The translations under genes and the position numbers were made by a program. Positions 17,336-26,996 of a DNA stretch of 52,063 bases are shown here, in pieces. Source of the stretch: a bacterium (GTDB taxonomy: Bacteria; Zixibacteria; MSB-5A5; WJJR01); the NCBI GenBank assembly GCA_021813505.1, contig JAKAKI010000067.1:1-52063 (forward strand). The letters are read 5' to 3'. Under the pieces are notes generated by a model that saw nothing but the letters and a program-made list of their open reading frames with translations, was not told where the DNA came from and made no database searches. The first letter of the stretch is position 1. Each line of letters begins with the position of its first letter.

Positions 17336-20300
17336 CAGCATTCGATCTCGTCAAGAGAAACGCCAAGGCATTCCTCTTCACCGTCGTGGTGCTGGTCATC
17401 AGTGGCATTGTTCTCTTCCTGAGGATGCCGGTATCACTGTTTCCGGATATCATCTTCCCGCGCATCGTCATCATTGCCGACAACGGTGAGCAACCGCCGG
17501 AACGGATGCTCGCGGAGGTCACGAAGCCACTGGAGGAGGTGGCAAGCGCTACTCCCGGTGTGAGATTCGTTCGATCCAAAACCGGCCGGGGAACCACGGA
17601 AATCTCAATCGGTCTCAGCTGGGGCACTGACGTGCCCAAGACTTTGCAGCTTCTCCAGAGTCGCATTGCCAGCAGCAAAGGCGCACTTCCTCCCAGTGCA
17701 ACCGTGCAGGCAGAGCAGATGAGTGTGGCCGTTTTCCCGATTGCCGGCTACAGTCTTACCTCCGACAAACTCAGCCAGGTTGAACTCCGTGATTTGGCAC
17801 TTTATCAGATCCGCCCGGCACTGTTACAGGTGGCTGATGTCGCCCGCGTTGAGATCATGGGAGGGGACACACGGGAATTCTCGGTGACGGTGGCGCCTCA
17901 GAAGCTGGCAGAATATGGAATCGACGTCCAGCAGGTCGCGGACGCAATCGAGAAGACCAACAAGATCGTTGCATCTGGTCTGGTGGACGACAATTACCGG
18001 CTGTATCTGCCGCTTGTCTCAGGATCATTGACAGCTCTCGGAGACATCGATTCGGTCGTGATCGAAGTACGCAATGGAGTGCCGGTTCGTGTGATAGACG
18101 TTGCGAATGTGCAGCCGTCAGTCGCGGATCGCCATCTCAGGACCACCGCGAATGGCCGGGAGGCCGTGCTTATCAACATCATCAAACAACCAACAGGGAG
18201 TACCGTTCAGATCGGCAAGGATGTCGATGCGGCGATTGCCCGACTTCATCTCCCGTCCAGCCTGCGGTTTGAGAACTGGTACGATCAGTCCCATTTCATC
18301 GACAGTGCCATGAGCAGTACCCGCGACAGCATCCTCATCGGGATCATTCTGTCGACGATCATCCTCGTGGTATTTCTGCGGAGCTGGCGCCTGCTGGTGG
18401 TCATGGCTCTGGTTGTGCCAGCGACTATTGCCGCCACATTCGCCTGTTTGCATCTTGCTGGCGAGACCATCAACATCATGACCCTGGGGGGAATCGCGGC
18501 AGCAGTGGGGTTAATCATCGATGATTCCATCGTGATGATTGAGAACATCTTCACCCACCTCCGGCGCAAACCGCAAGACCGACTACAGGACTCCGACGCT
18601 TATGCCCAGGCCACCGATTCCTCGCTCAAAGATCTGCTCCCGGCCATCGTGGGATCAACACTTAGTACCGTTGTCATCAATGTCCCCCTGGCATTTCTGG
18701 GCGGAGTCACGGGCGCGTTTTTCAAACCATTGTCTGTGACCATGATCTTCGCACTTCTGATTTCGGCGGTCTTCTCCATCTTTCTTGCTCCTCTGGTCGG
18801 ATCATTCGTTCTCAGAGATCGCGATGTCCGGCGTGCCGCAGCCTCCCACGATCAGACGTCCCGGCTGGGATGCTTGTTCGGGAAAGCACTGGCCAAGTGC
18901 TTGAAGTTTCGGCTCGCGGCGATTCCGATAGCGATTGCCATTATGGGTCTGACATTTGTGCTGTATCAGCACGTCGGCACGGGTTTCATGCCTGACATGG
19001 ATGAAGGAACCTTTGTGCTCGATTACACCTCCCCCCCCGGGACATCGCTCACAGAAACCAATCGAATGCTCATGGGAGTTGAGAAGACACTGATGACCAT
19101 TCCGGAAGTTGAGTCCTACTCTCGGCGAACTGGGACTCAACTGGGGTTCTTTCTTACGGAACCGAACACGGGGGATTTCCTCGTGAAACTGAAGCAGAAG
19201 CGGACCAGGGGCATCCTCGACGTGATCTCGGAGGTTCGGAGCAAGGTTGAATCCGCCCAGCCCGCGCTGAGAATCGAATTCGGCCAGCTCATGATGGACG
19301 TAATCGGAGACCTCACCAATAGTCCTCAGCCGATTGAGCTCAAACTCTTCGGTGATGATACCGAACTCCTTCATTCCAAGGCCAAGGAAGTGGCCAAACT
19401 GCTTGCTTCAGTGCCCGGCGTGGTCGACGTGTTTGACGGAATCGTAGTCTCCGGGCCATCAATGGTGTTCCACGTGGACCCGGCAAAAGCCGCTCTCGCT
19501 GGATTCAATGCCAGTATCGTCGCAGAAGAGTTAACTACCGTTATGCAGGGTCGTGCGGAGAGTGCCGTTCAGAAGGGCGACAAACTGATCGGCATTCGCA
19601 CCCGTTATCCCGAAGTCTATCGATACGATATCAATCACATCGATCAGCTCCAGCTCGTAAATGACAGCGGTACGCTCGTTCCCCTTTCCAGAATCGCGAC
19701 CGTGGAAGTGACCGCTGGTCAGTCAGAACTCGATCGCGAAGGACTGCGCCAGCTCGTCGCTGTTACAGCCAGAATTGAAGGCCGCGATCTCGGCAGCACG
19801 CTTTCCGAGGTCCGCAAGACGCTTGCCACGCAGTTGTCCCTCCCGCGCAATGTGATGTTACAGTTCGGCGGTGTATACCAGACTCAACAGGAATCATTCC
19901 GGAGTCTTATGATTGTCGCGATCCTGGCCGTCATGCTTGTGTTCACTGTCCTCCTGTTTGAATTCGGTGAGTTTTCCGTACCGCTCGCGATCTTCGCTAT
20001 CGACGTGCTGTCACTTCTTGGAGTAGCCGGAGCGCTCTGGCTGACCGGGATCACGTTTAACATTTCAAGTTTTGTGGGCGTGATCATGATCATAGGTATC
20101 GTGGCAGAAAATGCCATCTTTGTTATGCACACTGCGAAGCGGCTGCAGAAAGAAGGAGTCGACTTGGATTCGGCACTGATTCAAGCCACTCAGAAACGGG
20201 CCAGGCCGATTATTATGACCACGCTGGCAGCAGTGTTAGCTCTCCTACCACTGGCACTCGGCATCGGTGCCGGAGCACAGATGCAGCAACCTCTTGCAAT

Positions 20301-20415
20301 TGCTGTCATTGGCGGATTCTCGGTCTCGAGTATGTTGATCTTCTTCGGTTTGCCAGTCATCTACCGGTTGTTCTCTCGGCAGGCACGGAGCGGATCCGTA
20401 AAGTATCGGGAGTAA
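17332..20415 (+). CDS. RND-family efflux pump permease
   Basis: A 1027-residue AcrB/MdtB-like inner-membrane pump of typical family length. Features: N-terminal helix and SLFPDIIFPRIVI porter start; GGIAAAVGLIIDDSIVMIEN in transmembrane helix 4 with adjacent aspartates D397/D398 of the proton relay; duplicated second half with VGVIMIIGIVAENAIFVMHT; and GFMPDMDEGTF at the start of the second porter loop. The aspartate pair fits proton-driven export. The substrate cannot be assigned: drugs, metals or lipids are all possible. It is the last gene of the operon (ATGA overlap with the adaptor) and probably under the divergent two-component system. Confidence 0.92.
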   Translation: MTAFDLVKRNAKAFLFTVVVLVISGIVLFLRMPVSLFPDIIFPRIVIIADNGEQPPERMLAEVTKPLEEVASATPGVRFVRSKTGRGTTEISIGLSWGTDVPKTLQLLQSRIASSKGALPPSATVQAEQMSVAVFPIAGYSLTSDKLSQVELRDLALYQIRPALLQVADVARVEIMGGDTREFSVTVAPQKLAEYGIDVQQVADAIEKTNKIVASGLVDDNYRLYLPLVSGSLTALGDIDSVVIEVRNGVPVRVIDVANVQPSVADRHLRTTANGREAVLINIIKQPTGSTVQIGKDVDAAIARLHLPSSLRFENWYDQSHFIDSAMSSTRDSILIGIILSTIILVVFLRSWRLLVVMALVVPATIAATFACLHLAGETINIMTLGGIAAAVGLIIDDSIVMIENIFTHLRRKPQDRLQDSDAYAQATDSSLKDLLPAIVGSTLSTVVINVPLAFLGGVTGAFFKPLSVTMIFALLISAVFSIFLAPLVGSFVLRDRDVRRAAASHDQTSRLGCLFGKALAKCLKFRLAAIPIAIAIMGLTFVLYQHVGTGFMPDMDEGTFVLDYTSPPGTSLTETNRMLMGVEKTLMTIPEVESYSRRTGTQLGFFLTEPNTGDFLVKLKQKRTRGILDVISEVRSKVESAQPALRIEFGQLMMDVIGDLTNSPQPIELKLFGDDTELLHSKAKEVAKLLASVPGVVDVFDGIVVSGPSMVFHVDPAKAALAGFNASIVAEELTTVMQGRAESAVQKGDKLIGIRTRYPEVYRYDINHIDQLQLVNDSGTLVPLSRIATVEVTAGQSELDREGLRQLVAVTARIEGRDLGSTLSEVRKTLATQLSLPRNVMLQFGGVYQTQQESFRSLMIVAILAVMLVFTVLLFEFGEFSVPLAIFAIDVLSLLGVAGALWLTGITFNISSFVGVIMIIGIVAENAIFVMHTAKRLQKEGVDLDSALIQATQKRARPIIMTTLAAVLALLPLALGIGAGAQMQQPLAIAVIGGFSVSSMLIFFGLPVIYRLFSRQARSGSVKYRE

Positions 20416-21111
20416 AATGATCCACGATTTGGGATCAGATCGACCTTCGATTTTCTGATGCGTTCCAGATTTAAAAGGACTATCGGGGAATGGTCTCGTT
20501 TCGCCCGGGCATCGTCCAAGCGGTCGCGTTGTCTTGCGCGAACCGGTCTGGCCGGAGTGTTTTCAGTAACCTGTGACCCGAGCGGGCAGTAGGTATGGTA
20601 AGGGGTGCTCGAAAGCAATCGAGGGCGCCATGCCCCCAACGACTTACAAGTTCGCAGACCGTTTCACTCGGCCCGCCATTTTCATCTAAGCTATTGTTGA
20701 TCAATGTATTACGCGCAACGGCTCGTCGTGCAACCGCGGTCCGAAGCTCGTCGGCGAATCAGTAAGACATTGTAATTCAATAAGTTAATAATGTTGCTGG
20801 CCTACGAGCATTGTCTCGCAGACCGTTTGTTTCTCATCGATTCATCCGATTGACTAACAGCATGTTAGCGATCGCTGAACTTCTCCTGAGTGTGCATTTG
20901 ACGCAGATTTGACATCTCCTTGGTTCGTGGAGCGTTTCCTCTTCCCTCGCAGAAGCACATCGGCGCATGGTTCTCCGGTTGTCGTGCGTTCTTTGCATTC
21001 ATAAAGGGACGTCAATAGTCCCCATTCGAATATATCTTGCGGATTAGCACCGGCTTCGGCATCTTGGCTGTTGCCCGATTGGACTCAAAAAGGTCTAGGA
21101 ATGGTCCCGTT
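20416..21111. other. long intergenic region before the AbiE operon
   Basis: About 700 bp without a supported gene. It contains one copy of a dispersed repeat (20643-20676) shared with 44.5 kb and an imperfect inverted repeat CTAACA-GCA-TGTTAG near 20856-20870. It marks the left edge of the AbiE/TOTE accessory block. Confidence 0.5.
20643..20676. repeat. dispersed intergenic repeat, copy A
   Basis: CTTACAAGTTCGCAGACCG and the bases following it match 44530-44562 over ~30 bp with three substitutions and one extra base. The two copies are 24 kb apart in unrelated intergenic DNA. No gene is associated; the preceding AACGA is shared with a third, shorter copy at 44590. Confidence 0.55.
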
Positions 21112-21924
21112 ATGACTATGAATCAGCAGATCGGTCGCAAGACTCTCTCGGAGTTGGTTGACTCCTACCAGGCATCCGGGCGTTATGTGATGACGCGTGA
21201 GCAAGCGCTGGCGGCCATGGAAGTGTCCAACGACGCAATGAAGAAGTCCGTGCAGAGATTGGTTGCCAAGCGCCGACTTGCTGTTGTGCGACGCGGTTTC
21301 TTCGTCATCGTACCAGTGGAGTATCGCGAAGCGGGAGCACCGCCACCCACTTGGTTTATTGATGACCTGATGAGGTTCCATGGCCAGCCATACTACGTGG
21401 GGCTCCTCAGCGCCGCGGCACTTCATGGGGCGGCACACCATCAACCTCAGGAGTTCCAGGTAGTCACCAATGAGCAAGTTCGCCCTGCCATCGCTGGTCG
21501 CGCCCGCATCCGTTTCTTACGAAAGCGCAACATCAATCGCACCCCGACGGTGGAAATGAAGACGGAGACGGGTACCATTCGCGTATCCACACCGGAAGCG
21601 ACGGCTCTCGATCTCCTCAGGTACGTGGAGGCCTCTGGCCACCTCGGCAACGTAGTGACAGTACTCGCCGGGCTCGCTCAGAAGATTGATCCCAAACGAC
21701 TCGTCGAAGTCGCCAAAGCCGAAGGCGATGTCACGACGGCGCAGCGGCTAGGTTACCTCCTCGATCAGGTTGGTGATGACAAGGTCGGGATGGCGCTCGC
21801 GGCTTGGATCGGAAAGCTGCGTCCCCGGTTCGTGTCACTCCGATCAGATCACCCCGCGCGCCAAGCCGTGAGAGACGAGCGGTGGCGCGTGCTCGTGAAT
21901 GACAGGGTTGAGGCTGAAACGTGA
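21112..21924 (+). CDS. abiEi: AbiEi-type antitoxin of a type IV toxin-antitoxin system
   Basis: About 270 residues from ATG 21112; an in-frame ATG six bases later is possible and the open frame extends upstream without a better start. An N-terminal winged helix (about residues 20-75, YVMTREQALAAMEVSNDAMK, with basic LVAKRRLAVVRRGFF) precedes the AbiEi C-terminal domain (PPTWFIDDLMRFHGQPYYVG, STPEATALDLLRYVE). AbiEi represses its own promoter and counters the AbiEii nucleotidyltransferase. TGA overlaps the GTG of abiEii, the classical AbiE arrangement. Confidence 0.85.
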   Translation: MTMNQQIGRKTLSELVDSYQASGRYVMTREQALAAMEVSNDAMKKSVQRLVAKRRLAVVRRGFFVIVPVEYREAGAPPPTWFIDDLMRFHGQPYYVGLLSAAALHGAAHHQPQEFQVVTNEQVRPAIAGRARIRFLRKRNINRTPTVEMKTETGTIRVSTPEATALDLLRYVEASGHLGNVVTVLAGLAQKIDPKRLVEVAKAEGDVTTAQRLGYLLDQVGDDKVGMALAAWIGKLRPRFVSLRSDHPARQAVRDERWRVLVNDRVEAET

Positions 21925-22802
21925 TTCCGCGGGCGAACATCACGGCGTGGCGCTCGGAAGCGCCGTGGTCTTCGGACGCGCAAGTCGAGCAGGACCTCGT
22001 CATTTGTCGGGCGGTCGTGGACCTCTTTGGGGATAAGTTCCTCGCGCGCGAGGCCGCGTTCCGTGGGTGTACGGCGCTTCACAAGCTTCACTTCAGCACG
22101 CCGAGTCGCTATTCGGAAGACATTGACCTTGTCCAGGTCAACGAGGGACCAATCGGGCCGGTCATGGATGCGGTGCGTGCCCGGCTGGATCCGTGGCTTG
22201 GGGAGCCAAGGCGGAAGCGGGGCCAGGATAATGTGACGCTCAACTACCGTTTTGAATCGGAAACAAAGCCTATCACACCGCTCAGGCTCAAGGTCGAGAC
22301 CAACACGCGGGAGCACTTCTGTGTTCTTGGTCACCGTCGAGTGCGCTTTCAGATCGATAACCCCTGGTACAGCGGAGAAGCCGATGTGCTCACCTACGAG
22401 CTTGAAGAGTTGCTGGGTACGAAACTGCGAGCCCTCTACCAGCGAAAGAAGGGGCGAGATCTCTTCGATCTCGCCGATGCGCTCACCCGAAACACCGGGC
22501 TCGATGCCGAGAAAGTGGTCGCTTGCTTCCTGCGTTCTCTGGAGAGCGATGGCCTCCGAATCACGCGCGCTGAATTCGAAAACAACCTCGCCGAGAAGAT
22601 TGATGACAAGGTCTTCCTCAGCGACGTGCCTCCACTTCTTGCAACTGGTGTTTCCTTTGATCCCGTGGCGGCTCTCGGGAGGGTGACGAACGCCCTTATC
22701 TCACGTATTCCACCGGGCTCATCGAAGAGTAGAAGAACGCGCGACAGATCGTGCGATGTGGCATTCCAAATGACAGCGGAAGAGCTAATTGGACTGCGGT
22801 AA
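21921..22802 (+). CDS. abiEii: AbiEii/AbiGii-type nucleotidyltransferase toxin
   Basis: A 293-residue nucleotidyltransferase-fold toxin. The signature FRGCTALHKLHF followed by RYSEDIDLV supplies the catalytic aspartates (S-E-D-I-D). Further AbiEii-type segments are LKVETNTREHF, ELLGTKLRALYQRKKGRDLFDL (lysine/arginine-rich) and a helical C-terminus. It starts with GTG at 21921, overlapping abiEi by 4 bp. Members of this family arrest growth, probably by transferring nucleotides to RNA, during phage infection. It is immediately followed by the TOTE-type gene with no gap. Confidence 0.87.
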   Translation: MIPRANITAWRSEAPWSSDAQVEQDLVICRAVVDLFGDKFLAREAAFRGCTALHKLHFSTPSRYSEDIDLVQVNEGPIGPVMDAVRARLDPWLGEPRRKRGQDNVTLNYRFESETKPITPLRLKVETNTREHFCVLGHRRVRFQIDNPWYSGEADVLTYELEELLGTKLRALYQRKKGRDLFDLADALTRNTGLDAEKVVACFLRSLESDGLRITRAEFENNLAEKIDDKVFLSDVPPLLATGVSFDPVAALGRVTNALISRIPPGSSKSRRTRDRSCDVAFQMTAEELIGLR

Positions 22803-25451
22803 GTGTGCGCGATGGATGAGAACCGTCAATCAGGAAGCGCATCAGGTCGCGCAGACCTGCTAAAGAAGATTGCCCGCGAAGAAGCGAACCTGGGCCGACT
22901 CGAAGCTGAGCAGGCGAGTTCGCGACATCGATTAGACGCCCTTCGAGCAGAGTTTGCCTCCCTCGGTACCGAATCAGAGATCCGCGTATCCCTGTCTCGG
23001 ACTTCCGAGGCGACGATCCCAACAACTTCCGCGGAGAAGGTGAAGCTCTTTCGCTCTCTGTTCCGTGGTCGTGAGGATGTCTTCGCGACACGGTTCGTAA
23101 GCAAGAAGACTGGGAAGCCTGGCTACGCTCCTGCGTGCACGAACAAGTTCGTCAGGGGCGTCTGCGATCTGCCGAAAGTCAAGTGTGGCGAGTGTCTGAA
23201 CCAGGCCTTCATCCCGGTGGACGACGAGGCGATCATCGCCCACCTCACCGGTCGGCATGTGATGGGCGTGTACCCGCTCCTCGAGAACGAAACTTGTTGG
23301 TTTCTCGCTGCCGACTTCGACAAGAGCACTTGGACAGAAGACGTGGCTGCGTTCGTCGACACCTGCCGACGCGTCGGGCTGCCGGTCGCGGTGGAGAGAT
23401 CGCGTTCGGGCAACGGCGCCCATATCTGGTTCTTCTTTTCCTCACCAGTGCCAGCGAGCACTGCGCGCAAGATGGGTTGCTACTTGATCACCGAGACCAT
23501 GGCCCGGCGTCATCAGCTAAGCATGGAATCGTACGATCGGCTATTCCCCAACCAGGACACAATGCCGCGGGGTGGCTTTGGGAATCTGATTGCATTGCCG
23601 CTCCAGCACGAGGCAAGGAAGCAGGGCAACACGGTTTTCCTCGACGACCAGTTGAAACCTCTCCCCGATGATCAGCAGTGGGCCTATCTCGCCTCGGTAA
23701 CACGCATCGATCTCAGCACCGCGGACGCAATCGCGCGCGAGGCGACACGGCAGGGATCCGTCGGCGGCGTACGATCTGCGGAATCAGAGGATGAAGACGA
23801 CACATCGCCGTGGGCTCGATCCCCCTCGCGAACGCGCCGAAGAGCGATCATCACTGAGCCACTTCCGCCGAAAGTACACGCAGTCCTCGCTCAGAAACTC
23901 TTCGTTGAAAAGGAGGGCCTTCCGTCACCACTGCTCAATCAGATCAAGAGACTGGCGGCCTTCCAGAATCCGGAGTTCTACAAGAAACAGAGCATGCGCC
24001 TGTCGACAGCGTTGACACCGCGAGTGATCGCGTGCGCCGAGGATCTTCCTCAACATATTGGTCTGCCTCGCGGCACGCGCTCCGCACTGGAATCGCTCCT
24101 GCGCGAGTATGATATCTCCCTTGAACTCGAAGACAAGCGTAACAGTGGCGAGTCTGTGGACTTCAGATTCCGAGGCGAACTGACGCCGGCTCAGCAGAAG
24201 GCTGCGAACGCGCTGCTTGGGCACGACATCGGTGTCCTCGTCGCGCCCCCTGGCGTAGGCAAAACGGTCGTCGGCACATACCTCGTTGCTATGCGTGCCT
24301 GCAGCACACTGATCCTCCTCCACCGTCGCCCTCTTCTCGACCAGTGGGTCGCACAGCTTTCGTTATTCCTGGGGATCGAACCGAAAGAGATCGGTCAGAT
24401 CGGATCAGGCAAGAAGACTGGGAACGGTCGGCTCGACGTGGCGATGATCCAGAGCCTGGGTCGCAAGGAACTGGTCCAAGATGTCGTTACGAGTTACGGG
24501 CAGGTTATTGTCGACGAGTGTCACCATCTGCCGGCTGTTTCGTTCGAGCGCGTGCTCGCCGAGGTGAAGGCCCGGTACATTGTTGGACTGACTTCCACGC
24601 CTCAACGCCGCGATGGGCACCAGCCGATTACTGAGATGCAACTGGGCCCCGTCCGCTTCACTGTCGATCCGAGAAGCCAAGCGGCGCAACGCCCGTTCAT
24701 CCACAATCTCATTGTGCGCAACACCGATTTCAAGCTGACAAGCGAGGCCGCGCCCAGCATCCAAGCGTTGTATGCAGCGCTGGCGAACGACGAGAAGCGC
24801 AACCGGCTTATCCTTGACGATGTCATCCAAGCTCTTGAAGAGGGACGTTCGCCGATCCTCCTCACTGAGAGAAAGGACCACCTCGAGTACTTCGCTACCC
24901 ATCTCAAGAAGTTCGCCCGCAATCTCGTCGTGCTCCAGGGCCGCATGAGTGCCAAGGAGAGGCTCGAGGCAAAAGCACGGCTCGACGCGATCCCGAAAAG
25001 CGAGGAACGACTCGTCCTTGCGACCGGTCGGTACATCGGAGAGGGATTCGATGATGCCCGACTTGACACTCTTTTCTTGGCGCTGCCCATTTCATGGAAG
25101 GGAACGTTGATCCAGTACGCCGGCCGTTTGCATCGCCTTTGTCCGAGCAAGTCAGAAGTCCGTATCTTCGACTACGTCGATTGCGAAGTACCAATGCTCC
25201 TGCGGATGTTCGAGAACCGGTTGCGTGGCTACCGCGCCATCGGCTATGCAAAGGGTGAGGCGCCGCTGGGCTACGCAGCTCCGAACGAAGAAACTACCCT
25301 GAGGAGTTCCTCTGGGTCGACGCCGAGTCCAAGAGTGGTGGACCGCTGGCCGATCTCACCGGTCAGTTCATGTATAAGGATATCGAGATCAAAGTCGATC
25401 GTCAGCCTGACTGGGCGATCTCGTGTGCATTGGAGCTGTTTGGAGCCATGA
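22803..25451 (+). CDS. TOTE-type conflict-system protein: archaeo-eukaryotic primase domain plus DEAD/DEAH helicase, 3' end fused into foreign sequence
   Basis: An 882-residue ORF (GTG 22803 or ATG 22812). An N-terminal coiled coil (about 18-60) is followed by a primase-like domain (about 75-330) with a cysteine cluster (C-x7-C near CTNKFVRGVC, then KCGECLNQAF), the metal-binding AADFDKS and SGNGAHIWFFF. A superfamily-2 helicase occupies about 460-835: Walker A APPGVGKT, DECHHLP, GLTSTPQRRDG, and motif VI YAGRLHRL. This combination is characteristic of TOTE conflict systems. The last ~55 residues after RLRGYRAIGYAKGE are not helicase-like; they are an out-of-frame reading of the next gene, so the native end has been lost or replaced near 25280. 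Cotranscribed with abiE. Confidence 0.82.
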   Translation: MCAMDENRQSGSASGRADLLKKIAREEANLGRLEAEQASSRHRLDALRAEFASLGTESEIRVSLSRTSEATIPTTSAEKVKLFRSLFRGREDVFATRFVSKKTGKPGYAPACTNKFVRGVCDLPKVKCGECLNQAFIPVDDEAIIAHLTGRHVMGVYPLLENETCWFLAADFDKSTWTEDVAAFVDTCRRVGLPVAVERSRSGNGAHIWFFFSSPVPASTARKMGCYLITETMARRHQLSMESYDRLFPNQDTMPRGGFGNLIALPLQHEARKQGNTVFLDDQLKPLPDDQQWAYLASVTRIDLSTADAIAREATRQGSVGGVRSAESEDEDDTSPWARSPSRTRRRAIITEPLPPKVHAVLAQKLFVEKEGLPSPLLNQIKRLAAFQNPEFYKKQSMRLSTALTPRVIACAEDLPQHIGLPRGTRSALESLLREYDISLELEDKRNSGESVDFRFRGELTPAQQKAANALLGHDIGVLVAPPGVGKTVVGTYLVAMRACSTLILLHRRPLLDQWVAQLSLFLGIEPKEIGQIGSGKKTGNGRLDVAMIQSLGRKELVQDVVTSYGQVIVDECHHLPAVSFERVLAEVKARYIVGLTSTPQRRDGHQPITEMQLGPVRFTVDPRSQAAQRPFIHNLIVRNTDFKLTSEAAPSIQALYAALANDEKRNRLILDDVIQALEEGRSPILLTERKDHLEYFATHLKKFARNLVVLQGRMSAKERLEAKARLDAIPKSEERLVLATGRYIGEGFDDARLDTLFLALPISWKGTLIQYAGRLHRLCPSKSEVRIFDYVDCEVPMLLRMFENRLRGYRAIGYAKGEAPLGYAAPNEETTLRSSSGSTPSPRVVDRWPISPVSSCIRISRSKSIVSLTGRSRVHWSCLEP

Positions 25452-26523
25452 CGCCTCATATGAATGACCTTCCAAAGGACCTCTACTTCGAACTGCAGGT
25501 CAAGTTTGAGGCGCAGTGGTTGGCGACTCAACAGGATGAGGACGGATTTCAGGAACTCCTCAAACAGAACAGGATAGAAGAGGCACGCGGACTTGCCGCG
25601 CAGAGGATCATCAACTGGACGCAACTCTGCCTTGAGGCGGTAGAGGTACTGGGGCTGGAATATTACAAAGAACTAAACAAGGTGCTTGGTTTGTGGGGCG
25701 CCGTCATTGAGGAAGTTCAGGTACATAGCTGCGGGAATGCCATCGTCTACATGGGTGATGATTTCGCCGAGATATTATCCGAGCTTGTATCTCACACCTG
25801 GAGCAGTCTAGGGTCATTGGTTCTGGCCAGATGTCCAATCTCATTGCAGCTGACCGACCCAATCACTGGACTCCCCGTCGCAATCTCAGACTCGGCCGGT
25901 TTTCAATCTGGGATCGACTCAGTCTTTGGCATGAAGTTAGGTGACCTCAAACTGCTCTATGCGCATTCGCTTCAACAGTACGATCTCAAGATCGTTGCAC
26001 ACGATACAGGGACGGTTAGTCTCGTTCTGGGTGAGATGCTTACTGCTGACAGCCAGATAGTCGGAGATATGCTCCTTTGCGCGTCAAGGCAGGGCCCAAG
26101 CTATGGCGCATACACGCGTCTGGGGTTCCCTCTTTCGATTTGGAGTATGACTTCGAGGGGCTCGGGACCAATTACATAACGGTCAGACCGGAGTCGTTGG
26201 ACACGTGGACTTCGGTCGACACCCCTACGGGGGCACCGCTTCCAACGAGTTATCGGTTGTACCAGAATTATCCGAATCCCTTCAACTCTGAAACCACGAT
26301 TCGCTACAGCTTGGGCAAGAACGGAAATGTGAGCCTCGAGGTCTTTGATGCTATTGGGCGACACATTGGGAATCTGTCCCGTGGATGGCAAGAGGCTGGC
26401 TCGCATGTGACTACTTGGGATGGAAAAGATGAGGCCGGTCAACTCGTGGCCTCGGGGGTGTATCTTTGCCGATTGACCGCAGGTGGTTACAGTGAATCGA
26501 AGAGAATGGTCCTGCTGAAATGA
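25283..26523 (+). pseudogene. secreted protein with type IX (FlgD-like) sorting domain, 5'-truncated and frameshifted
   Basis: The coding frame starts inside the tail of the TOTE gene (residues NYPEEFLWVDAES onward) with no start codon before ATG 25370, so the signal peptide and N-terminus are missing. It encodes an extracellular-type body of unknown function, then changes frame near 26075 (DMLL in one frame, RVKAGPKLW in the next). It ends with SYRLYQNYPNPFN, AGSHVTTWDGKD and VYLCRLTAGG, the FlgD-like Ig domain used as a type IX secretion C-terminal signal. Stop at 26521-26523. It was broken by insertion of the AbiE/TOTE block or by a deletion joining the two. Confidence 0.75.
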
Positions 26524-26599
26524 TTGTTCGAGTGCAGTCAAGTTACCGAACAGCGCCTGCACAAGTTCCCGGATGCGGTCCGTGAGAGCATCGCGCCAT

Positions 26600-26683
26600 C
26601 CCCACCACCATCCTCAGCCTGTCATCGCTCACCCGCGCATGGATCTCGGTCGTAGTGGTCTGCCGATGCCTCAGCGCCCGCCC
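26600..26683 (-). pseudogene. C-terminal stub of a third tyrosine recombinase
   Basis: The minus strand reads GRALRHRQTTTTEIHARVSD, matching the last catalytic block of the two larger recombinase copies (RALGHRQITTTEIYARVSD). The G of the GH motif is replaced by R and the nucleophilic tyrosine by histidine, so it cannot be catalytic. Similarity ends abruptly near 26683, just before the DUF1232 gene. Confidence 0.75.
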
Positions 26684-26723
26684 ATTGTTCTATATTGGAC
26701 ACGTGTTTGACCGATTGAAAACC

Positions 26724-26996
26724 ATGGGCCGGGCCTTGACGCGTGAACTCAGAGTGTACCAGCTGGCCATGCGTCATCCAGGCACTCCGAGAGTGGCGAA
26801 GGTCTTGCTCTGGGTCGCAGTCGGCTACACGCTCATGCCTTTTGACTTGATTCCCGATTTCATCCCGGTGATTGGCCACCTCGATGACGCCGTGATCGTA
26901 CCACTCTTGGTGGTCACTGCACTGCGATTCATCCCTGCCGAGGTCATCGAAGACTGCCGGAGGAAATCAGACGATTCGCACGGCTCTCCGAAGTGA
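26724..26996 (+). CDS. DUF1232 / YkvA-family membrane protein
   Basis: About 90 residues from ATG 26724 (GTG 26703 is an alternative). The family hallmark YTLMPFDLIPDFIPVIGHLDD is present, flanked by two hydrophobic stretches (about residues 26-40 and 55-70). Function of the family is poorly known. The gene is bracketed by recombinase sequence: the stub at 26600-26683 on its left and copy 2 on its right, whose 3' end it overlaps by 30 bp. Confidence 0.82.
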   Translation: MGRALTRELRVYQLAMRHPGTPRVAKVLLWVAVGYTLMPFDLIPDFIPVIGHLDDAVIVPLLVVTALRFIPAEVIEDCRRKSDDSHGSPK

